Positions 6,295 to 12,395 of a stretch of DNA of 12,395 nt are shown here, one piece after another. The first letter of the stretch is position 1, and the number at the start of each line of letters is the position of its first letter. Under the pieces are notes generated by a model, which saw only the letters and a program-made list of their open reading frames with translations, was not told the DNA's origin and made no database searches. This DNA comes from DALYLB01 sp046154695 (GTDB taxonomy: Bacteria; Acidobacteriota; Blastocatellia; RBC074), in NCBI GenBank assembly GCA_046154695.1, contig JBJXFI010000384.1, forward strand, positions 1 through 12,395, written 5' to 3'. A program made the position numbers and the translations under genes.

Positions 6295-7632
6295 ATTCTC
6301 CGCTGACCATCATACGATTGATCTTGAGAGTGGGAGCGGCGACTTTGCCACGGAAGACGAGATCGTTTCCGATCATCTCAATTCCGGGAAGCATGTCGCG
6401 AAAGTTTCCCGCGATGGTGACTTCCTCGACGGGGAAGGCGAGTTTGCCGTCCTCGATCCACCATCCGGAGGCGCCGCGCGAGTAGTCCCCGGTGACGGGA
6501 TTGAAGCCGAAGCCGATCATATCGGTCACAAAGAAGCCCGAATTGACGGAGGCGACGATCTCGTCGGGCCCATGGACTCCGGGGGCGATGAAAAAGTTGC
6601 CGACGCCGACGCTTGGCGCGCCGGCCAGGCCGCGGGCCGCGTTGGCCGTCGAGCGGAGGCCCAGTTTGCGCGCGGTGTAGGTGTTGAGCAGAAAGCTTTT
6701 GAGCACGCCGTTTTCGATGACCATGGTCCGGCGGGTTTCGAGCCCTTCGCCGTCGAAGGGGCGGGAGCCGACGGCGCCGGGGATCGTTCCGTCGTCGATG
6801 AGATTGAGTTCGGGCGCGGCGACCGTTTCGCCCGTCCGTCCGACGAGGAAGGAGGCGCGGCGGAAAACCGAATTGCCGTCGATGGCGGCGAAGAGGTCGC
6901 GCAGAAGGCTTTCGGCGGCGCTCGCCTCGAAGACGATGGGGGCTTCCCGGGTCGAGATCTTTCGCCCGCCGAGTTTGCGGATCGCGCGACGGGCGGCCTC
7001 GCGGCCCAGATCCTCGGGTGCATCGAGCGCGGCGAGAGATCGCTTCCAGTCGCCCCATGAGCCGACCTGCATCTGATCGCCCTCGCGGGCGATGGGAGAG
7101 GCGCCGAGGTGGCAGACGGTGCCGTGGTATTCGCCGGCGAATCCGCCGCTGGTGACGAGCGAGAGATGGCTGACGGTGGTCGAACAGCCGGCCCCCTCGG
7201 AATTGGTGATGCGGGGATCGAAGGCGCGGGCGGCCGCTTCGCAATCACGGGCCATTTCGATCTTTCGTTCCGTGGGCAGATCGCGGATCGCCGAATCGTC
7301 CAGACGCAGATCGGCGATCCGGGCGGCCAGTTCCTCCCTCGCCGGCAGGACCGCGGCCTCATCGACCGAGGTCATCTTCGCCATTTCGACGGCGTGCGCG
7401 ATCAGTTCCTCGATGCCCTGCGGCGTGACGTCGGAGGTCGAGCAGGAGGCTTGACGCCCCTCGTGCAGCACGCGCAGCCCGACGCCGCGGGAGGCGGCTT
7501 CCTGCAGCTTCTCCACCTCGCCCAGACGGACCTCGACTTCGAACTCCGTGGTCTCGACGCCGAGAACCTCGGCATCGGTGGCTCCCCGCTTGAGGGCGCG
7601 GTCGACGATCTCGGAGAGAAGGCTCCGGGTGA

Positions 7633-7636
<4 letters not shown>
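6293..7636 (-). CDS. pmbA: Metalloprotease partner subunit TldE/PmbA
   Basis: TldE (PmbA) pairs with TldD to form a heterodimeric protease. In E. coli the pair trims microcin B17 and degrades unfolded CcdA. The 447-residue length is normal. The family fold is seen in the N-terminal TDAEVLGVETTEFEVEVR region (20-37), EIVASVNSGFFVTDMIG (359-375), FNPVTGDYSRGASGWWIEDG (378-397) and the C-terminal EVTIAGNFRDML. Where TldD has HExxxH, this protein has ASAAESLLRD (238-247). It thus lacks zinc ligands, as expected for the non-catalytic subunit. Its ATG overlaps the tldD stop as ATGA (7633-7636), behind a G-rich GGGGGGA sequence, so the two are translationally coupled and made in similar amounts. No RiPP precursor or toxin-antitoxin gene is seen nearby, so the substrate is unknown. 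Confidence 0.95.
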
Positions 7637-9063
<1,427 letters not shown>

Positions 9064-9095
9064 AAAAGATTTCGCCGTGGCGGGCGGGCCGGCGT

Positions 9096-9860
9096 TCAGG
9101 CGCGGTCGCCCAGATGGAGCGCCGCGATCCCGCCGGACAGATTGTGATAGCGAACGTTGATGAATCCCGCGCGCCGCATCATCTCCGCCAGGCTCCGCTG
9201 GTCGGGGAAGTTCCGGACCGATTTCGGCAGATAGGCGTATGCGCCGCGCGAGCCCGAGAGCAGGGCCCCGATTCTCGGCAGGACGTTGTGAAAATAGAAC
9301 TCGAAGACCTGGCGGAAGCCGGGCAGGATCGGCCGCGAGAACTCCAGAATCGCCGCGCGCCCCCCCGGTTTGAGCACGCGATGGATCTCGCCGAGGCCGC
9401 TCTGGACGTTCTCCAGGTTGCGCAGGCCGAAGGCGTTGGCCACCACCTCGAAGCTTCCATCGGCGAACGGCAGTTGCAGCGCGTCCCCCTCGGCGAGGCG
9501 GGCGCGCCCGGCCTGGCGGGCGGAGATCTTCTCGTTGCCGATGACCAGCATCGGATGGCAGAAGTCGCAGCCGATGACGCGGGCATGCTTCTCCAGCTCC
9601 AGCGTCAGATCGGCCGTGCCGCAGCACAGGTCGAGGGCGATCGCGTCCGGCCGCGCAAGCAGATCCTCCAGCTTGCGGACCGTGAACCGCCGCCAGGCCT
9701 TGTCGATGTTGACCGACAACAGGTGATTCAACCGGTCGTAACTCGGCGCGATCTCCGCAAACATTGCGCGCACGGCGCGGTTCTTTCCCTCCGCGTTGAA
9801 GGCGGCGTCCGGAATGGCGGGCGGTGCCTCCGCATGCACGGATTCTGTGGGTCTCGACAT
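9096..9860 (-). CDS. menG: Demethylmenaquinone methyltransferase MenG/UbiE
   Basis: This SAM-dependent C-methyltransferase makes menaquinone from demethylmenaquinone (or methylates the matching ubiquinone precursor; the family does both). The 254-residue protein shows the family entry motif SYDRLNHLLS (40-49), SAM motif I LDLCCGTADLT (76-86), a GDALQLPF block (125-132), the AFGLRNLE signature (143-150) and RVLKPGG (161-167), followed by a C-terminal FPDQRSLAEMMRRAGF. It acts at the membrane's cytoplasmic face in respiratory quinone synthesis. No other men or ubi genes are in the window. Menaquinone is preferred because no ubiquinone genes are visible, but this is inference. It precedes tldD by 32 bp and probably shares its transcript. 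ATG 9860 has no strong Shine-Dalgarno. Confidence 0.94.
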   Translation of the reverse strand: MSRPTESVHAEAPPAIPDAAFNAEGKNRAVRAMFAEIAPSYDRLNHLLSVNIDKAWRRFTVRKLEDLLARPDAIALDLCCGTADLTLELEKHARVIGCDFCHPMLVIGNEKISARQAGRARLAEGDALQLPFADGSFEVVANAFGLRNLENVQSGLGEIHRVLKPGGRAAILEFSRPILPGFRQVFEFYFHNVLPRIGALLSGSRGAYAYLPKSVRNFPDQRSLAEMMRRAGFINVRYHNLSGGIAALHLGDRA

Positions 9861-9883
9861 AAAACACGAAGGGCGAAAATAAT

Positions 9884-9954
9884 TGTTTGAAGTTTCGCCT
9901 TCAGGCCATTGGCCTTCAGGCGGCCAGCCCTTGTCGAAAGGCGGAACTCCGAAC
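9884..9954. repeat. REP-like palindromic element, copy 1
   Basis: This is a compact set of nested palindromes between the M16 gene and menG. The outer arms at 9886-9902 and 9938-9954 pair at 16 of 17 positions as plus-strand RNA (two G-U). Inside lies AGGCCA-T-TGGCCT. The 19-base core GCCATTGGCCTTCAGGCGG (9905-9923) recurs as an exact reverse complement at 12273-12291. The left 22 bases (9884-9905) match 12226-12247 at 20 of 22. Confidence 0.75.
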
Positions 9955-9957
9955 GGG

Positions 9958-11295
9958 TCATGGGCTCGATTTGAAGCTCTCGCCGACGCGGCCGAAGGCG
10001 ACGATCGTCAGCGCGTTGGCGTCACGCAATCGCTGCGCGACGCGTTGAACTTCCGCCGCCGTGATCTCCTCGATCCGGCGTTGAACCGTCAGTGGATAGT
10101 TCCGCGGCAGCAGGTAGATCTCGATCTCGCGAAGGAAGGTCTCGACTGAGCGGGCGGCGTAGTCTCCCGCCAGCGAGGCTTTCGCCGCGGCCAGCTCTTC
10201 CGCCGAAATGGGCGTCGTCGCGAGCGAGGCGTATTGCGCCGTCGCCTTCTGCGAAACGTCCTGCGCCCTCTCGGCGGGGATCGACGCCGAGAAAAGGAAC
10301 GGACCCGAAAGGATCCGGGGCAGGGAACTTACCTCGATGGCCTCCCCGTCGCGCTTCAATCTCGCCGTCAGAATTCGCGCCATGATCACGGTCGTGAGGT
10401 AATCCGGATCGGCGTGCCTGACGCCGATGACCCCTCCACGCAACTCGACGTTCAGGGAATCGGGCGCCTCGACCTTCACCACGCGCAATTGGGTGACCTG
10501 CGCCGGCTGGCGAAACGTCGCCGGCACGAGCTGCCCCTTGCTCCATCCGCCGAAAAAGACCTTGAAGCCGCGCATCACCCGCTCCTGCGTGATATTGCCC
10601 ACCGTGGTGACCGATACGTTATTGGCGATGTAGAAGCGGCGGAAGAAATCATAGACGTCTCCCTGCTTGATGCTGTCGATGGTGGCCTCCGTTCCGTGGA
10701 GGCTGCGGCCGTAGGGATGATCGCCATAGACGGTCTTGAAGAAGGCCGCCTCCGCCCGCTCGGACGCCGTCGGTTGATGGCTCTTGACGAGATCGAGCTG
10801 CGCCTTTCGCGCGGCGGCAAAAGAGTCGTTTCGCACGTTCTCGACCACGAGCAGCCGCGACAATATCTCAAAGACCGTGTCGAAGCCGGCGGCGGGCGTC
10901 TCGATGTGGAACCAGGTCGTATCCGTGTTCAATCCCCAGTCGATCCGCGCCTGCAGCGATTCCAGCTCCTCTTTCAATCGCGGATTGGCGGCCAGCAGAG
11001 TCGCCTGCGTCAGCGAGGCCAGCCCGGACTTGCCGATCAGGTCGAACATCGAGCCCGTGCGCACGACGATGTCGCACTTCACGACCGTGTCGCCGGGGCG
11101 GTAAAGCGATATCACCTGCAGCCCGTTGAGCAGATGGTCCCGCCGCACCTCGGAATAGGGCGTCACCGGCACGACCTCCAGCCGGACCGTCGGCCCGCTG
11201 TTCCTGCCGTCTTTCTTCTGGCTCATGCCCGCAAGGGGCATCGCGCCGACAACGAGGGCGCAACAAACGATGGATCGTAATTTCGATACTTGCAT
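9958..11295 (-). CDS. Secreted M16-family peptidase homologue, catalytically degenerate
   Basis: This 445-residue protein begins with a signal peptide (about 1-23, SKLRSIVCCALVVGAMPLAG), followed by two M16 (insulinase/pitrilysin) domains. The family's HxxEH zinc motif should fall at residues 94-98, but here reads SLTQA in the context SGLASLTQATLL. All three key residues are lost. The rest of the fold is recognisable: HPYGRSLHGTEATIDSI, the linker with NNVSVTTVGNI, and the C-terminal YLLPRNYPLTVQRRIEEIT typical of the non-catalytic partner in paired M16 proteins. It likely acts as a periplasmic or surface partner of an active M16 enzyme, but none is in this window. ATG 11295 is chosen. An in-frame TTG at 11364 overlaps the -35 box of the promoter at 11336-11364, so it cannot be the start. 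It heads a series with menG 97 bp downstream. Confidence 0.88.
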   Translation of the reverse strand: MQVSKLRSIVCCALVVGAMPLAGMSQKKDGRNSGPTVRLEVVPVTPYSEVRRDHLLNGLQVISLYRPGDTVVKCDIVVRTGSMFDLIGKSGLASLTQATLLAANPRLKEELESLQARIDWGLNTDTTWFHIETPAAGFDTVFEILSRLLVVENVRNDSFAAARKAQLDLVKSHQPTASERAEAAFFKTVYGDHPYGRSLHGTEATIDSIKQGDVYDFFRRFYIANNVSVTTVGNITQERVMRGFKVFFGGWSKGQLVPATFRQPAQVTQLRVVKVEAPDSLNVELRGGVIGVRHADPDYLTTVIMARILTARLKRDGEAIEVSSLPRILSGPFLFSASIPAERAQDVSQKATAQYASLATTPISAEELAAAKASLAGDYAARSVETFLREIEIYLLPRNYPLTVQRRIEEITAAEVQRVAQRLRDANALTIVAFGRVGESFKSSP

Positions 11296-11335
11296 AAGAG
11301 TCCGTTTCGAATGAAATGGGGTCGATTCTGAAAAG

Positions 11336-11364
11336 AGTGTAGCCGTGCGGATTTTGACCGTCAA
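11336..11364 (-). promoter_or_regulatory. Sigma-70-type promoter for the M16 homologue gene
   Basis: On the minus strand the -35 is TTGACG (complement of 11359-11364, five of six to consensus), the spacer is 17 bases, and the -10 is TACACT (complement of 11336-11341, four of six). Transcription would begin near 11329, giving a leader of about 35 nt before the ATG at 11295. This is the best promoter in the window and implies that the M16 gene and those after it can be transcribed independently of the permease. Confidence 0.65.
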
Positions 11365-11379
11365 CCTGCCGCCTTCGCT

Positions 11380-12207
11380 TCATCGCCGCTGTTGTTTCGG
11401 ATCCAGCCATTCCCGCAGCCCGTCGCCGACAAAATTGAACGCCAGCACGGTCAGCATCACCGCAATTCCAGGGAAAAGGAGAAGGTGCGGCGCGACGCGC
11501 AGAAAGCTGCGCGCATCGTTGAGCATCACGCCCCAACTCGACGCCGGCGGCGGCACGCCCAGCCCGAGAAAGCTCAGACTGGCCTCGGAGAGGACCACCC
11601 CCGCCATTCCCAGGCTTGCCTGCACTATCAATGGTTGAATCGCATTCGGCAGAATGTGAAGAACGATGATTCGGGCATCGCTTGCGCCCTGCGCCCGCGC
11701 GGCCGTCACATAGTCGTATTCCCGCACCTTCAGCACCTGCCCCCGCATCAGGCGCGCGTATCCCACCCAGCCGATCACCGAGAGCGCGAGAATCAGATTG
11801 TTCAGGCTCGGCCCCAGGAACGCGACCATCGCGATCGCCAGCAGGATGCTCGGAAAGGAGAGAAAGACGTTGAACAGAAATCCCGACAGGAACCGGTCCA
11901 CCCAGCCGCCGTAATAGCCTGAAATCGCCCCGATCATCATTCCCAGAAAGGCGGAGATCAGCACGACCGTCACGCCCACTCGCATCGAAATCCGCGCGCC
12001 GTGGACCAGCCGCGAAAACACGTCGCGCCCCAGATCGTCGAGGCCCAGCGGATGGTCCGCTGTCGGCCGCAGCTGCTCTTCCAGGGGCAGGCTCGTGTCC
12101 CGCGGCAGCTGGTCCCGTGGATCAAACGGCGCAATCACCGGCGCGAAGATCGCGGCCAGAAAAAAGACGCCGATGATGCAAAGGCCGATTTTACCGAGTA
12201 GGGTCAT
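11380..12207 (-). CDS. DppC/OppC-family ABC transporter permease
   Basis: This is the inner-membrane permease subunit of a peptide/nickel-type ABC importer. The 275-residue protein has the family's cytoplasmic start, a first helix at about 6-24, the N-terminal signature HPLGLDDLGRDVFSRLVHGA (52-71), then about five more helices. The EAA loop that contacts the ATPase is at about 163-190 (DYVTAARAQGAS followed by HILPN), and the protein ends with NFVGDGLREWLDP. ATG 12207 is preferred: AAGGA at 12215-12219 lies 7 bases upstream, and the open-frame extension to 12330 is made of repeat sequence. The usual partners (DppB permease, DppD/F ATPases, binding protein) are not adjacent. Downstream is the M16 gene and upstream is a repeat-filled gap, so the ligand cannot be given. 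A DppB gene may lie beyond the window. Confidence 0.93.
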   Translation of the reverse strand: MTLLGKIGLCIIGVFFLAAIFAPVIAPFDPRDQLPRDTSLPLEEQLRPTADHPLGLDDLGRDVFSRLVHGARISMRVGVTVVLISAFLGMMIGAISGYYGGWVDRFLSGFLFNVFLSFPSILLAIAMVAFLGPSLNNLILALSVIGWVGYARLMRGQVLKVREYDYVTAARAQGASDARIIVLHILPNAIQPLIVQASLGMAGVVLSEASLSFLGLGVPPPASSWGVMLNDARSFLRVAPHLLLFPGIAVMLTVLAFNFVGDGLREWLDPKQQRR

Positions 12208-12214
12208 TTTTCGA

Positions 12215-12219
12215 TCCTT
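12215..12219 (-). promoter_or_regulatory. Ribosome binding site deciding the permease start
   Basis: AAGGA on the minus strand, 7 bases before the ATG at 12207. It favours the 275-residue start over the longer frame reaching 12330. Confidence 0.6.
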
Positions 12220-12225
12220 GAAAAA

Positions 12226-12291
12226 TGTTTGGAGTTCCGCCTTCAGGCGGTCAATCCTGGAAATCAACCGGACCGCCTGAAGGCCAATGGC
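12226..12291. repeat. REP-like palindromic element, copy 2
   Basis: Located just upstream of the permease gene. It contains the short palindrome CCGCCT-TC-AGGCGG (12239-12250), then the 19-base core CCGCCTGAAGGCCAATGGC (12273-12291). That core is the exact reverse complement of the core in the copy at 9884-9954. Its first 22 bases match that copy directly (20 of 22). Both copies lie immediately 5' of a minus-strand gene start. Confidence 0.75.
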
Positions 12292-12329
12292 ATTAAGTTT
12301 AGAGGGTGTATTGAAGTTCTTTTGCCTCA

Positions 12330-12387
12330 ACCCGCGAAGCGGGTGGCAGCATATAGCCTGGGGTGAAGGCGAAGCCGGAACCCCAGG
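12330..12387. repeat. Two-hairpin element with GCGAAGC cores
   Basis: Hairpin one is ACCCGC-GAA-GCGGGT (12330-12344). Hairpin two has outer arms CCTGGGGT (12357-12364) and ACCCCAGG (12380-12387), with an inner GGC-GAA-GCC (12368-12376). Both have the same GAA loop and both contain GCGAAGC, known to form an exceptionally stable DNA triloop. No coding gene overlaps it. It may run past the window edge. I take it for a mobile or REP-type element, but only one copy is visible here. Confidence 0.55.
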
Positions 12388-12395
12388 GCCGGTAA

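Noticed and set aside
6218..7060. Plus-strand frame beginning with a QFSILNS heptapeptide repeat
   Set aside because: The heptamer DNA array is open in this direction by chance, and the remainder is antisense to tldE.
9064..9867. MenG-region fused to TldD as one 744-residue protein
   Set aside because: The N-terminal part is an out-of-frame reading of menG. TldD family similarity begins at MTNPIQFF from the ATG at 9063.
12208..12330. 41-residue N-terminal extension of the permease
   Set aside because: It is encoded by the REP-like element. The ATG at 12207 has a proper AAGGA and the family's normal N-terminus.

Overview
The window is GC-rich bacterial chromosome with nine protein genes. No phage, plasmid, CRISPR, tRNA or rRNA signal was seen. 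The gene content suggests a diderm-type or otherwise non-model bacterium: a cdaA-cdaR-glmM operon (best known from Firmicutes, but present in other phyla), a MenG/UbiE quinone methylase, a TldD/TldE pair, a DppC-type permease, and a secreted transpeptidase with a very Arg/Lys/Ser-rich tether. The spaces between genes hold several unrelated families of short repeats. I cannot place the phylum from this sequence alone; a little-cultivated lineage is my guess.

Layout. (1) Positions 1-215 hold no gene, but carry a 9-bp periodic CGGA repeat in both orientations. (2) Positions 216-3660, minus strand, are the cyclic di-AMP / cell-wall precursor operon, transcribed cdaA, cdaR, glmM. CdaA and CdaR overlap by ATGA; glmM follows after a 230-bp gap. 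(3) Positions 3661-4214 are a 554-bp AT-richer divergent regulatory region with a candidate promoter on each strand. Each promoter would give a leader of about 200 nt, and both leaders can form hairpins. (4) Positions 4215-5588, plus strand, encode the secreted penicillin-binding-protein-like transpeptidase, followed by two consecutive intrinsic terminator-like hairpins. (5) Positions 5689-12207, minus strand, carry six genes transcribed right to left: a DppC-family permease, a catalytically degenerate M16 peptidase homologue (with its own clear sigma-70-type promoter), menG, tldD, tldE/pmbA and a small membrane-anchored protein of unknown function. (6) Positions 12208-12395 hold no gene, but carry a second copy of a REP-like palindrome and a further two-hairpin element with GCGAAGC cores.

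How the genes may work together. GlmM makes glucosamine-1-phosphate for peptidoglycan. CdaA makes c-di-AMP and CdaR is its membrane partner. In Firmicutes the three proteins interact, so that wall precursor supply and c-di-AMP are linked. Here this operon faces a peptidoglycan transpeptidase across a shared regulatory region, so the left half looks like one cell-envelope module. TldD and TldE form a heterodimeric metalloprotease in which only TldD carries the zinc ligands. MenG completes menaquinone. No RiPP precursor, toxin or other obvious TldD/E substrate is visible. I saw no clear previously undescribed enzymatic system. The most unusual material is the tethered transpeptidase with its divergent c-di-AMP operon, the long structured leaders, and the diversity of microrepeats in the gene gaps.
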